A DNA stretch of 64,000 bases from the NCBI GenBank assembly GCA_000727475.1, contig KL647306.1:337748-401747 (forward strand). Reading direction: 5' to 3'. Under the pieces are notes generated by a model, which ran no database searches, was not told where the DNA came from, and saw nothing but the letters and a program-made list of their open reading frames with translations. The stretch is from Sarcocystis neurona. Taxonomy: Eukaryota > Apicomplexa > Conoidasida > Eucoccidiorida > Sarcocystidae. Both the position numbers and the translations under genes were made by a program. Below are positions 46,801 to 59,600 of the stretch, piece after piece. How positions within the stretch are numbered: the first letter of the stretch is position 1; each line of letters begins with the position of its first letter.

Positions 46801-47446
46801 AATAATGTGTAGGCCATGTAGTTGTCTGCCTTTCTGCAGAATGGACCTCGCTGTGGGATTTAGTTGCGGAAGGACCTTGATCGCATTAGTATACCCTGCA
46901 CGCAGACCTCCACCAAACGGAGAGCTGCGTCCCTTACGAAGCACGCGGGCAACACCTATCTCTCCCCATACGAAGATGAGATGCACACGGCTCCTTCCAC
47001 GCACACATGCCATTCCTTGTAAACGAGGCATACCTTTCATTCAGTTCTACCACGGATAAACGAACGTTGTCATTGTTTCTAATCGTTTTCCAACAGTGTG
47101 CAGAGGAGCAGTCTTAGTAATCGGGAGCTGTCAGCTAGTTGCAGTAAATTCTACGGTAGCAACGAGTATTGCACCACTAAATGTCACGCAGCTGGCTTAC
47201 GGCGGCTAAACGCAGCATCAAGATGTAGACCGAACCCACTCGAACCAGTGCTTTCTTCAAACGAAGCAATTGAGTTCGACGGCGCAATGCCAACAGAACA
47301 ACTGCATACCAAGCGACGAGGACGATATTGAACATGTACTTCCGCGGGAACCCGTTCCTACGCTGAATGCTACCGACGCCAGGACACTCAGAATTACCAC
47401 AGAAATACGCAGCTGCTGCATGGAATACATTTTACATAACTGGTAG
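43848..47446 (+). CDS. Probable multi-exon gene of unknown family (exons not fully resolved)
   Basis: Several protein-like segments lie in order on the + strand. The clearest is at about 44327-44455: after acceptor gtaaag it reads LPQKELDYGFVAQQFASVER and continues with GVHFRGFFELTIYQ to about FWK. A second is the long frame 44466-44930, with VHVYENGVVRLCACLLKY and PRINIAFIHESAPWAVTHTM before a gtaaat donor. A third at about 46620-46770 contains SASQTMREYVQKFARALRGS before a gtattc donor. A last exon, about 47249-47446, starts after an accag acceptor and ends SCCMEYILHNW then TAG. The composition is mixed and not repeat-driven. I could not join them with consistent phases, so the true ends, the exon number and even whether this is one gene remain open. 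The beta-rich, Cys-containing pieces faintly resemble secreted or surface domains, but no family is recognised. Confidence 0.35.
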
Positions 47447-50400
47447 GCGTCGAGAATGAACAACTGAACAATTAAGGGCCTACACCTTAGCGCGGCACAC
47501 TAGCGTCTATGACGCACTGGTTCTCAGGGCCGATTTCTACAAAAATCCTACCAAGTACGACTCCTGGGGTCCTGCTCAGTGGTGTATCCGTTTAAAAAAT
47601 GTGTCCGTACATTCCTGCCTGTCTGAGGTCTCGCGTACACTTCCACCTAAGTGTCCGTACATTCCTGCCTGTCTGAGGTCTCGAGTACGCTACCATCTAG
47701 TCGATTTCTACCCCCCTCACCTACAGACCCCTCCACATCTAACCGTCGCTTGCCACTAAGGAAGATGAGGACGCGTTATCTGATTTTGATGGCTAAATTT
47801 GACGGTAGCCGATTTCAGCGCCAGTACTGACATTACAGATGAAATTCACGCGCAGGAAGTCGTTCAGCACTACGTGCAGAGTGATAATCATACTCACGAG
47901 CAGAGATGTAGGTTTAGTCCCTGAGCGCCCCCACGCAACTACCTCTATGGAGACTCGAATCACGCCGCCGGAACATCCGATCTGTAACGTTATTCACAGT
48001 ATATATACTCTGTATCGCCGTCCGCCCTCTACGACCCCGTTCAGAGACGGTAAGGAAGGCTAGGCGGTAACCTGCTTCATGACTCCACCCCTGGATTCGA
48101 AGGACCTTGATCTAGCACGATACAAACGAACGATGCGTACGTTTCCGCGAGTAAAGAGCAAACTAAGTACTTCCATGTCCGCCAGTACGTAACACCACAA
48201 ACCGGCGGTCCCCGGCCTCACTGCACGCTCTCGTTCTCAGAGTACGCCATTCTTCATCGTGGCTGACTTCGTGCACGCGGCGGCTTCCTGCGCCGTGTGG
48301 GTGATCCCCCCGCCGCCGGGTTCACATTCCCCGCGTACTGCTGGCCTTTCCCTCCCTCTCGCCGCCGAACAATCAAAGTTCCCTCCGTTGTGTGATGCCA
48401 CGCTCCTGCTGGTATTGTCTCGGTTGAAATTCTCTTACGTATAGGTTGCTGGTCGGTACAGGGCGCCACCGTTCGTGTTACCAGCCGCTCCTCGATGTCC
48501 GCAGCACACCAGGCAACCCAGCGCGGCAGCACACTTACAGTGGCACCACCACCAGCTCACCCTGACCTGTATTAGCGACGCATTACACTCTCGTACGCAC
48601 AATCGCGCGACGGCACCCCAACCGAAGTCGACGAGGTTGTTCCGGTGCCACTTCTCCCGCTCCTTTGCTAGTCCAATACTGGTGACGGTGGAACGGACGC
48701 TGCAGTAGCAGCTACCTGGTCGTTACTACTATTCTCCTCGGCACCGGCGGCTTCTATACTGAGTAATTCCACAGTACTGGGTGCTAACACTGATACGTAC
48801 CCATGGCCGGTATTTCTAATCGTGGCCGCTGCATCGGCACGGGAGCGCTCTATGTATCCGCGCTGCGTCCTGAGAGGGTCGGTGTTGCCTTGTATGTGCG
48901 TGCCTGTCGCCTCGTCACTAACCATACTACGAAAGTGGGGCTGGCGCTTCACGTGCCACAGCTATTGTTGCGGGATGGTTGCTACTTTCTATCGTTGCGA
49001 TCCGACATCAGCTCATCTTTCTGCATGTACCTCATTACGATTTCGTACGCATCACACTTTCGCCACCGTTCTTTCATCGACAGTCGTTGCCGCCGCCGTA
49101 GCCTGGTTCAGTAGGTGCGGTTGCTGTGCGTAGCCGGCCTCGGTACGCTACCCCCGCTGCCGCGCAGCGCGCCGAGCTGTTGCTGGTGCTTCTACCGCTG
49201 CTGATCCTCCCGCTGCTGCACACGTGGGTGAAACAGTGATCACTGATGGTGGATACGCGGCGACGCGCCCGTTGAGAGGAGAGAGGAGGGGGTACGGTAT
49301 TTCATCACATCAGCACAATGTGGCGCTGTCGTGCAGGGCGGTCCATTATTGAACTCGCTTTCTAATAATTTTAGAGCAAAGATCTCTTTTTTTCTCCGCC
49401 CCTAATGTGGAAAAACGCAGAAAAAGGCCACAGTGTGAAAAAATGCAGAAGGAAGCTACAGACGCCTTCATGCTTTTCACACTTACTTGAACGGGGTGAT
49501 CGGCCACTCCATGTGATAATCAGCTGAAGCCCCGTGAAAGCGGGAGCAACGACACAGAACGCGCCCGCAGCAACGACAGCAGCGTAAATAGCAGCGACAG
49601 CAGGCCCAGCAGGACCAGCAGCGCCAGCAGCGGCCGCAGCGACAACGCCACAAGCAGGAGCAGCAGTGGTAGGACCCGCGTTAGCAGCACCGGCTGCGAC
49701 AACAGTATCCTACACGGGCGTAGCAGCAGCAGCACGAGGCCCGACTAAGGAGCCGGCCGCTGCTATGGAAAAATACACTACCAACGAGCAAATTAGCAGC
49801 ATCGCACAGGGTAATGCTTCCCCTCAGCTGACGCTTCGGAAGGGGAATCTTGTGCGCTTTCGGGATGAGATGCGGAGTAGAGTTGACGCACCGTTAATGT
49901 GAGAACAGTGTACAGAGCGCCTTAAAATGCAGTGGCACCTGCAACAGGCTTGGCAGCAATATTAGCTCCGGCGGCAGCAACACCGCAGTTGTATCTTCAC
50001 TACTATGCGCGCCCCTGCGTATCGCCTACCGTGAATAGCGGCTGCAACGGCAGGGGCACGATCGCTCACGGCGGTGGCAGCAGCGACAGGAGGCCCAACA
50101 CGAGCAAAGGCGCCAAAACAGCAGGAGGACTACAGCGATCACAGCGGCAGCCCGCAAAGCGAACTATCCCGCATTCAAGAATAATAGCGGCGGCATTCCG
50201 TCCCGCACGAACGATTCCGTCGCAGAACTGTGTCACACACGCATATCTTGTGCATCTTCATTGCTGTGTGCTGTTTCGGAGAAGTCCGTTTGCAGATGAT
50301 CTTGTGGAGAGGCATGTCGAGCGGAGGCTTCCCCACACCATTGCTGCGTCCAGCAGCGGATCCGCCCTCACCTCCGGAGTAAGTAGCTCGGCTGTTCAGG

Positions 50401-52926
50401 AGAAGGGCGTTGTCCTTTGTCCTGTGCCACGTCGTCATTTTTCTCGCGTACCCCATGACTCTATTGTGTTGCGCTTCCCATTGTCTACCCTTTTTCACGT
50501 GTGGGGTGGAGACAGCACCTCGGTGTGTTGCTACCCCTGCGAGTCCACTGCTGCTGTTGTCGCATCACGTGTCTACTTTGATTCCGGCGCGTGTATTTAG
50601 AAAAAGACACACTCATGGAGCGTGACAGCGTTGCCATTGTTAGTACATGATGGCGCAAGGCAACTAGGATGTCGCAGCACAGGAGGAGGCAGCAGCAGCA
50701 GGGCAGAGAAGCTTCCGTGCTTCCCAAACTACATCGTAGATACTATTTTTCCTCGTCGTCCTTTACTCTCTGATTCACTTTTTGTCCTGAGCGGCTGGAC
50801 GTGGGCGGCCAGCGGATGCTGTGTTGGGAGATGGTCTCGATGCACCAGCAACTTGCTCTCGTTGCGACGGCAACTGACCGAGCAGTTCTTCCTCTGCACA
50901 GCACACAGTAGGAACACAGCAGGTACCGCAGCTGTCTTTCCTTGCCGCCCCACAAGATAATGAGCCAAATCCACAACACTGGGGTCCGTCCTGAGTGGAG
51001 GGACGAGAGTCCTGGAGGCGCTGTGGGTCTCTGTTCACCGTGAGAGGGGAAAGAGCTAGTGGCCTGGAGAAAGAACTTGTGGTTAGGACAACTAACTTGG
51101 GTTCTGTACATCCTCACCTGAAAGACGCACACGGTATTAATGCTGCAAGAGACACAGCGTCACCTGCCTGCATAATATGAATACTTTGCTCCGTCTTTCG
51201 AGGCCGCTTGCACGATTGACAGTCTTTTTGGTGCGTGTACGCTCCAGTTAGTGGTTGTCTGTACCCACGTATATCTTTACATTCGATGTACGTGAACGTG
51301 CACGCCGCATACTTCTCGTGGCACGTGGGATAAGAGAAGCCGTGTGCGATGCGTCGATTGGACTTACACACCACTGACGCGCGACTCGCTAGCTATACAC
51401 TGCGCCTTGAGGTATGCGGTATCCCATCTTACTGCGAGTGAGACAAAAACACTCCATTCGTCACATTCGTGCTGCTCCTACGAGTGTACGACACGTTACC
51501 AATCTTTGTACAAACCAGAAGAGAATATCGGGTTCACATCTCTGTGACGCACGACTCCATGTCTGCCGGCCGTCCACCGCGCGCGAAATCCAGTGAGAAG
51601 AGCAGCAAGTCTCAAAACTTCGGGATGCTGTGCAGGGTGAAACCTGCGGAGTCAGGCCGTTAACCGGGATTGCGTCGTGTGTTTCAACACAAGATCACGG
51701 ATGCTCACCAGCTACAGTTTGATCTTCCATATAATGTTGCACGTCCCAAGCACCAGGGGAACACAGTCACTCATAGAAATGTGTATTACATACATCTCGT
51801 GTAGATTAAAATCTCCGTATTCTTTTGTATCGGATGACACAACATTGCGGGGGAACTAGAAAGCAATGCAGGAAACATACGCGGGTGGTAGAAGGCAGAC
51901 AAAATAACAGTTACATTTTACGCTTGTGTTTTACAGCTTCTGTAAAAACCGTGAGACCTCTTCTGATGTTACAATGTGTGGTAGAAACACAGGTCAAGAC
52001 GCATATTACACACGACAGCATACAAACCTCCTCGTAGCAGGAAATTTACATATTTGTGAAATGTGTATGCTGTCTCTCCAGGTCGCAACGCCTCTGTTAT
52101 TGATTTGCCCGCGTGTCCTCCGTTTCTAAATGCACTAAGCTGAGACTTCCGTAATGTGAAGGGGGGCGGATAATTCATGATTCTGTTTCCGCCTGTGAAT
52201 TCGTTGACGGTGCAGACGGTTTCGGGGGACAGGTTCTTTGATGTACACGTACCTATGTTTTAAGAATGCAGAGAACAAGGGAAGGTATGTATACATATAC
52301 GCGCGTGTGTATAAACGACTGTGTAAGTGGACTACACGTTTATATATATAAGGTATTGTTCTGACGGGTTTCTGCTCGAGTCCGTGGTTGCGTGAACTTT
52401 ACAGTTTGCGATCGGGCAGTCTCCGTTCTCGCATTCCGTGGCTTCAGCCACCCACTGCATAGTATGTCTGTGTATATATATATATTATGTGTACTGGGTT
52501 CTCTTCGTATACCCGTGTCTACACACGCGTTCAGGGATAGGTAGTTTAGGCATGTTCGTGTCTAGTAAAACTGCATGTGCTCTTGGATGTTGGCGTGTCT
52601 GCGTGTCTTCGTACGGACACGTACACATCTGTGTCCGTGGGATTTCATTTTCTCGTTTGATACAAGTATGCGAGTCCGTGTGTAAGTGTGTGCAGTCCTG
52701 TGTGTATGTGTTGTTCTCGTGTACGTGTATGTGGGCCTGAGCTGACCACGTACACACATACGTGCGTACATGTGACTCGTCTAGATATGTGTTTAGTCGA
52801 ATGTCTGAACATACATGCGTGTGGATGTGTGCGTGTGTGTGTATTTACTGCTGTGTTTCGCCGTTCCGGAAGAAGTCGAAATATTATGAGTCTCTGTGCC
52901 TGCGTACGTCCTCTTTGTTTCTTCAG
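47447..52926. other. Intergenic segment, no assignable gene
   Basis: 47450-49500 is mostly unique with a short tandem repeat (separate entry). At 49540-50200 there is moderate CAG/AGC-type repeat giving Ala-rich frames; within it an ATG at 49765 opens a short, mixed frame (MEKYTTNEQISSIAQGNASP at its start) that ends at 49902. 50200-52300 is unique with short frames only; one at 51469-51663 ends in a Ser/Lys-rich stretch. 52300-52860 is TG/ACGTA simple repeat. None of these is recognised. Confidence 0.4.
47601..47700 (+). repeat. Perfectly adjacent 50 bp tandem repeat, two copies
   Basis: Copy 1 (47601-47650) and copy 2 (47651-47700) are abutting. Their first 33 bases are identical, beginning gtgtccgtacattcctgcct; the last 17 differ at a few positions. 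A recent local duplication. Confidence 0.95.
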
Positions 52927-54562
52927 GTTTCACCTGACGCCTGCTGCTTTGCGTTTGCCTACGCTGTCCTCTCCTTTGGAACCGCGTTTACCCCGTAGCA
53001 GTCCTGCTTCGACCACTTTCTTCGCTTCCCCTCCTTTTCTACCTGTAGCCCCCGCAGAACAGTCTCAGCGGCCACAGGAGCTGCGACAGCACGAGGACGA
53101 GGATGCGGAGGTGGAGGCAGCCGCATGGCGAATGAACGCCGCCGCACCCTTCCTCTTCCGAGCAGCACCAGATGCGGCAGCGTCAGAAGCAGCAGCAGCA
53201 GGAAGGATGTCGGCCAGCATTATCACACGCGGCCGCGACAGGACGCCATTAACACGTGCCCGCAGCTGCAGCTGGACCCGCAGCACCCGAAGTCCTACAC
53301 CAGACAGGAGCCTCCCGATGCGTGCTGCGAGCAGCACTCTCGTGAGTGGTGCATATTCTCACCGTTTCCCCGAGAGGTTCAGAAGCACACATCACTTCCC
53401 CGCCCTCAGCAACCGCAGCAGCATCAGCAGCAATAGCAGCAGCGTCAGCAGTGGTGGGGGCCTCTTTGAACCGCACACAAACAGCAGCGGCCACCGTGGC
53501 ATCGCAGCAGCAGCAACAGAAACTGCAGCAGTCTCAGTTCTGCCAGCAGCAGGGAGAGTGGATGCGTCACTGCGGACAGAAGAAGGAATAGGAGAACTTG
53601 GTTTTACCGGTCCTTCAGCAGTGAAGTCTACAGCGGGGGCGCTGCTGAAGGCAAGCGTGGAGGAGAAAGGAAGAAGAGATATCACGGCAGCAGCTGACTT
53701 TCCGAATAGCGCACCGGCGATGGGAACGAAATCCATGCTGCTTCCTCTTTCATATGAAGCAGCATCAAAGCTCCTAGGAGATGCGCAGAGCCCCAGCAGC
53801 AGAGGTAGCGTCAGCAGCATTCACACTTGCAGCACCCGAAGCAGCGCTAGCGGACCTGCGGCTTCAGACGAGCTGGACCGTACCTTGCTGCTGTCTATGG
53901 TGCAGCAGCAACACATGGGACAGCGGCAGCAATGCGTGCAACAACAGCAGAACGCGCACCTGTTGCAGCAGCTGCAACAACAGCAAACTCGGGGAGTGCT
54001 GGGGAAGGAAGTGGGATCCCGTGCTACTGATGGCACAAGGCTTGCGGCGGGGGCGGCTGCAGCAGGGCTCTCGCGAGGGGGTGATCCTGCGGACCTGACA
54101 CCAACAGTCGCAGCTGCAGGGAGAGCTTCAGGGCTTGGAGGAATAGCACTGGCGGAAGGGTCCAGAGGACGAGGAGGAGCAGCAGCAGCAGGGGGAAGTG
54201 TGAAGGGTGTAGGACACGGAGAAGAAGCAGCAGTAGAAGAATGTGTGAGGAGATTGCTGCCGCATCCGTTCATCGGACTGAGTCCTGCTGCTCAGAGAGG
54301 TATGCCTGATGAAAAGGAAGCCGCGGGAATTTTTGAAAGGATATGGGCAGACGTGTTGCGACGCGAAGCAGCGCAACAGCAGGCGGTGGCGCCGATGCTG
54401 GAATCCACGCGGGCTGCTGCTGCTGTTGCAACGGCCGGTGAAGACCGTCGCCTTCGTAGCACAACCGTGAGAGAGGACCAGGAGGAGGAGCAGCAGCAGC
54501 AGCAGGAGAGACAGCAGCAGCAGCCGGTGCTGCTACGCGCAGGAGCCGAACAAAAGACGTGA
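52927..54562 (+). CDS. Hypothetical Ala/Ser/Gln-rich protein, 3' exon
   Basis: A frame open from before 52927 to TGA at 54560, about 545 codons after a plausible acceptor (tttcttcag) at 52926. The first Met with a clearly protein-like context is at 53132 (MNAAAPFLF), which would give 476 residues. Poly-Ala, poly-Ser and poly-Gln blocks alternate with non-repetitive stretches such as FIGLSPAAQRGMPDEKEAAG followed by IFERIWADVLRREAAQQ, and DELDRTLLLSMVQQQHMGQR. Those non-repeat stretches with balanced charge are what separates this frame from the composition-driven frames elsewhere. No domain, signal peptide or membrane segment is recognised. The region before 52920 is TG-rich repeat, so the true 5' end is probably on an earlier exon. 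The antisense frames over the same DNA are Leu/Cys-rich artefacts. Confidence 0.55.
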
Positions 54563-57500
54563 CAGGACAGACGCTGCGGCTGTTCAGTAGATAACCCACC
54601 GCCCCACCTACGCCGCAGCGGAAAGGGAAGCTCTAGTGTGGCTGCTTCTGTTGCAACACGCGGAGGGAAAAGCTTTGCATTTGCTGGGGCTGCATTCCCG
54701 ACCACTGGGGAAGCCGAGGTGTTGCTGCTGCTACAGCATGCAGAGGAATAAGGTGCAGAGCTGCGGCTGCGGATTACGCGCGCAGTGGAAGGGGAAGGTT
54801 TAGTGTTGCTGCTGCTGTCGCTGCAGCACCGTCGCCACCCGGCGGAAAAGAGCTTTAGAAAGCTTTAGCGTTGCTGCTGCAAGGTGCAGCAGCAACAGAA
54901 GCAACAGGAGAGGAAAAGGCGAAGAGAGAAGACTTATGCGTCTGTGGTGGGAGGCGCTGATAAAGAGCGAGGCAGGAGAAATTGGCTTTTCTTCTTACCC
55001 ACAGGGGAGGCTGCAGATGTGGAGTAAATAGCTCTGCGGATGCGCTTCAGCCGTCCTCGTCATTGTGGGCGTACTACTCTCCACGTGCTTCTGTATGACA
55101 GTAACACCATGTGGTGCAGAGGAGGAGGTTGTCTCATGGCTGCTGGTGCTGCTGGGAGCGCTTCTGGCGTGGTAGCCATTTCCGGGAGTAACACCTCCGT
55201 CGTAGCCTCGCTTTTTTCACTTCACCACACCGATAACAAACGAGTAACTGCCACGAGTTCCACGGCAATCCGAACAGCAGCAGTAGTGGTAGTCTAGGGA
55301 AAAACTGCAGGAAGACGAGAACCGCAGCAGTAGGGGAACAGGAGAGCCGCAGCAAGGAACCACAACAGCAGCAGAACGGCAGCAGAAACAGGAGGAGAGC
55401 TGCAGGAGCAGGCAGAGCACAGCAAGTGCAACAGCAGGAGGATTTGCCGCAGCTGCAGCAAGAGCAGGAACGGCACCGGCAGAACTGCCGCTTGAGGTGC
55501 ATGAGCCGATTCGGTAGATGATGGCGTGTGCTGAGCAAAAGCGAGGGTAGTGCTTATAAGCAAGCGGGTCTCTCCTGTAGTATACTAACTAGTGCTGCTC
55601 CTGCCGGACGACGTTCTACTACCACGCTGCGCGTACGGCGTCTGACTACGTCGTATCGGCGTGTACGTGCGATCTTCTACTGAAGAAGGCGCCACCACAG
55701 CGACATCGTATAGTGGCGCAGTAGATCCTGAGCTGCCGCAGCAGGTGGTGCTGCTGTCCATTTTCCTGCTGCTGGTGCGCTCTGCCTCCAAGCGCCTGCT
55801 GCTACTGATGGGACTGTGCTCTTGTTGCTCTTGCAGAACTAGATGACGTTGTTATCGGCTGAGACGCTGCTACTAGTAGTATTTCACCTGCTGTTGTTTG
55901 CCGTGCCCTTGCAGGTACTGCTGTTCTCAAGGCTGCTGCTAGTTGTTGTATTGTCCTGCACGGCAGCCGCTGGGACTGCACAGACTGTGCTCCTGCTGAG
56001 GTGCGTTGAAATGCTGCTTCTAGTACTGCAGTGGCCACAATGCTGCGGTCACAGCAGCGGTCGCGCGCGTGCAGATCGTCGTGCGGATCCTGCTGCTGCT
56101 GCTTTGAGAGCAGCTGCAGGTGGCACTGCTCCGTGAGCATTCACAGGGGCTGCCGTGGCTCGGCTGCTGGTGCGACCGCATACGGAATGCGTCTTCTCCT
56201 GTAGTGTCGCATTATTCTGAAGAAGCGTATGGCCTCTTTTGTGCGCCTGGAAGAGAATTTGCTGTGCGCTTGGTGCAAGCAGGTGTTGCGCATATTAGGA
56301 CTTTGGGCACATGTAGTTGAAGACGGAACCGTAGCGTAAACACATACACATATATGCGTTGCTAGGTGGAGACATGTGCGCTGGCGCATTTCATAAGCGG
56401 AGACCACGTAGACGCACCTTGGAGCGATCCTGGTGCGGAAAGAGGATTATCTGCTTTTCAGAGAGAGACGTTTTTCTGCGTGCCCATCGGAAAGAGTGGC
56501 GGTTGGTGAGGTGAACTGTGAACGAAGAGGACCAATCTTGGAAGTTCCGGTGTGGACAATGCAGCTGGAGACGTACTTCGTCTGTACGTACACTGTACCA
56601 CAGCATGCGAATGCGACGCAGTGTGGCAGTGCGGGGAGGCACAAAGCAGCTTGGAAAGCGTAGCTTAAGGAGACGCAGGAAGGGCTACAAGGACCGCTTT
56701 TTGTTGGTGTCTCAGTTATATCTACGTAGATTTTCCGCAAGGGTGAGGAGGGTATACGTAGATCAGAGGGCTGATGTGTACGCCACGTTTGTTTTTTACA
56801 GGGACATGTATGACGTACGCGGTGGGGGTATGTGGCGGTGTAGAATAATGTTTGAATGTGGATTTGAAGGGCATAACTACCGTGTCTTTTTCGTGTTCCT
56901 GCAGAGACAGAGAGAGATCGGTACTGAGGTACAGTAGACTCCTTTGTGTACGGTTCATCTATATACAGTGTACAGCCTGTCGCGATTAGATCTGAATGCG
57001 AGTTTTTCCTCGTTATTCCAACATAAAGTGCAACTGAAGAGGCTGTGTGGCCGGCAACGGAGAGTGTCTCGGTGGCGCGTACAACCCGTCTTGTCTCGCC
57101 GTCGGGGTGGAAGCAGCGGAAGAGCAGCTGGGCGCTATGGCGCAGACCGTGAAACTGCGCAGAGCCATCCGCTGAGTCCCCTCGAGGGTTCTTTCGTTTT
57201 TCCTTCTACACCAGGTATTCGCGTGTTGGCGAGCGTACAACACGTTAGACGACCATAGCGCGCTTGCTCTCCTTCATTCGATTCGAATCTCCTTTCGAGG
57301 TGATTCCATTTTTCCTTTTTTTCCATCTCGCCCGTTTTTTCCCGTCCTCCTCCGTCCGCCTGGGCCGGCAACGTAGCTTTTCTGCGGGGCGTTTGCCTAC
57401 TTGCAACGCGCTCGCGTACGCTAATATTACAGCAGGGTATACGCGTGCACAGGTTTGTGCAGGCGAGCTCGTACGTTCGTGTATACATCTGTATGTACGG

Positions 57501-59600
57501 CCGACTGAGCGGACGGTCGTATTAGGTCTCCGTACGCGAGAAAGTACGTATGACAAAAATCTGCGTACACGCGTAGTGGCGCGGTGTTGTCAACCCTTAC
57601 AAAGCAGCGTTGTGAAGCAGACACACGTTTTGCGGCCGCAGAATATGTAGAGACGAGCAGACGCGGAGGAAAGTAGTTCGCAGAAGATGCTGCAGGAGAG
57701 CTAGGAAAGGTGGGGAAGACCACAGGCGACATCCGCAGTATGCATCAGAGGCAAGACAGGCTGGAACAGAGGATGCGCAGGAGCCCAGTCGAAGGGGTGA
57801 AACAGATGAAGCTGGAAGGCGCCAGGTGAAGAAGAGTCGTTGCAGTTGCAGAGGAGGACGAGGAAGGCGCGCAGTATAGGAAGACTATGATCCGAGAAAT
57901 CCCCCGCTGCAGGACGCGGACTGAAAAGGAAGCGGCAGAAGGGCTGCTGGGGAAGAAACCGTCTGCAGCAGCTGAAGCAGACCACCACGGGAAGGAAGAG
58001 AAGTTTCAGCAGGTGATGATGTGCAGCGAGGGGACAACACGAAAGGCAGCATCAAGATGAGGGCGGAGGTTCGCAGCAGAGATGACAGTCAGCGTGACAG
58101 GACGAGGCGGAGGGGAGAGAATTTTTGCACGCGTGTAGTGCGAAACTTTACACTGGAGAAGTGAAGAGCCTTCCCCAAGGAGGGTCTTGCTTGTAGGACC
58201 CAAGTTCGCCAAGTCTGCTTCGTGTTAAGACAGCACGTATACATGTGTGTACGTGTATATATGCTACACAGGTGTAACCTTGGTTCAGGCGAGTGCATGA
58301 ATGCCCGAAGAGTACGTGTTTTAGTAGAGGCACACGTATTTCTGTCGACAGCGTGTGTGCGTATGTGCCTCCGTATGTGTACTGATAGATATAAACATGT
58401 GTTTTGCGTGGTTACGCGAGTATACACACGTATGTACTCCGCAGGTATTTTGAAGTGTCCCTCGTTAGTCGATCCGTATCAGCTGGGGTCAGAATACGGC
58501 GGACTGCGGACGAAAGTACTGCAGCCAGCGCTGGTGCTGCTACTCGTACCGCTGCTGCTAGTGCACCAGCGAAGGCTGCTTGAGATGCCATAGCAACTGC
58601 TATTGCTGAAGACTATGCCGATGCTGTGGCTGCTGGTTTTGTGGCTGCTGGCGATAGACCGCTACATCCGGCCGAGCTGGTGCTCGTGGTGCTGGTGTTA
58701 CCACAGCTACAGCAGCTGCTCCAGTGGCGTCTGCGCTTCTGGTTCCGAGTGTTGCGGTGGCTGGTATGTTATTCACTCCCCCTGCATGAATCCATGTCAG
58801 TGTCCGTCGGTGTTGCTGGTACTGCGCCATTGCTGCTGCGGCGGGCAACGTTGCCGCTGTAGCTGCTGCTGGTGGAAGGGGGGACTACGCCGTTGCTGTT
58901 GAAGGCACCGCCGCATTTGCTGCGGTTCGGAGGCGGCGCCGGTGGTGCTTCTGCGGCAGGGAGAGGGGAGCGGTTGGTTTGTGTGCGTTGTGACATGGGC
59001 GAAAGGAAAGGAAGACCTCCCGTGGACTGCGTAAACACAGCTTATCCACCAGAGCGGCCGGTGCGGCTGCCCTGACAGCTGCTCCTCTCTCCTGCTGCGA
59101 CTGCTTCTGCAGGGAAGCTGTCGTTGTGCCTCCGCAGCCGCTGCGGCTGCAGCACCACGGTGCTGGTGTTGGCTGTGCTGGACGTGGTGGTGATGGTGAT
59201 TGCTTCGCCGTTGTCACGGTGGTGGAGCAGACGAGGTGGTCTTATGGGTCTTCTCTCCCAATTTTTCCACGTTTTTCCGTCGTATTTTCCATTTACCGGG
59301 AGAGAAGACGAGCAGGGACATTTCCGAGGAGCAGTTTCAGTTTGGGGAAGGATGGCAGGGAGAGCGTCGAACCGTTGTTCTCAGTAGCTTTCCCGAACAA
59401 CGCATCATCAAGCATTTTTCCGAGGGCAGGGAACCACGAGCAGCTGCAGCTACAGCAAGGAGAGACAAGGGAAGAGCCACAGCCGGGTGGATGGTTACCT
59501 GTTAAGAAAGGGCTTTTTCAAACAGTTTTCCGGTGGAGAGGTTGGAGAGAGATAAGAGAAGGTGAAGGATGTACATGCAAGTGTCTACTACACATACATA
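54563..59600. repeat. CAG/CTG-rich segment with changing repeat polarity, no assignable gene
   Basis: CTG and CAG patches alternate: CTG near 54720-54870, CAG at 55270-55490, CTG at 55740-56110, mixed unique sequence at 56130-57700, CAG at 57690-58010, CTG at 58520-59200. In the unique part several plus frames look partly protein-like (56120-56320; about 56380-56515, with a possible donor at the end; 56518-56937), but two registers are open over the first of these and no family is recognised. A gene with several exons may be present around 55.8-56.9 kb. The 57250-57370 patch is pyrimidine-rich. Confidence 0.45.
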
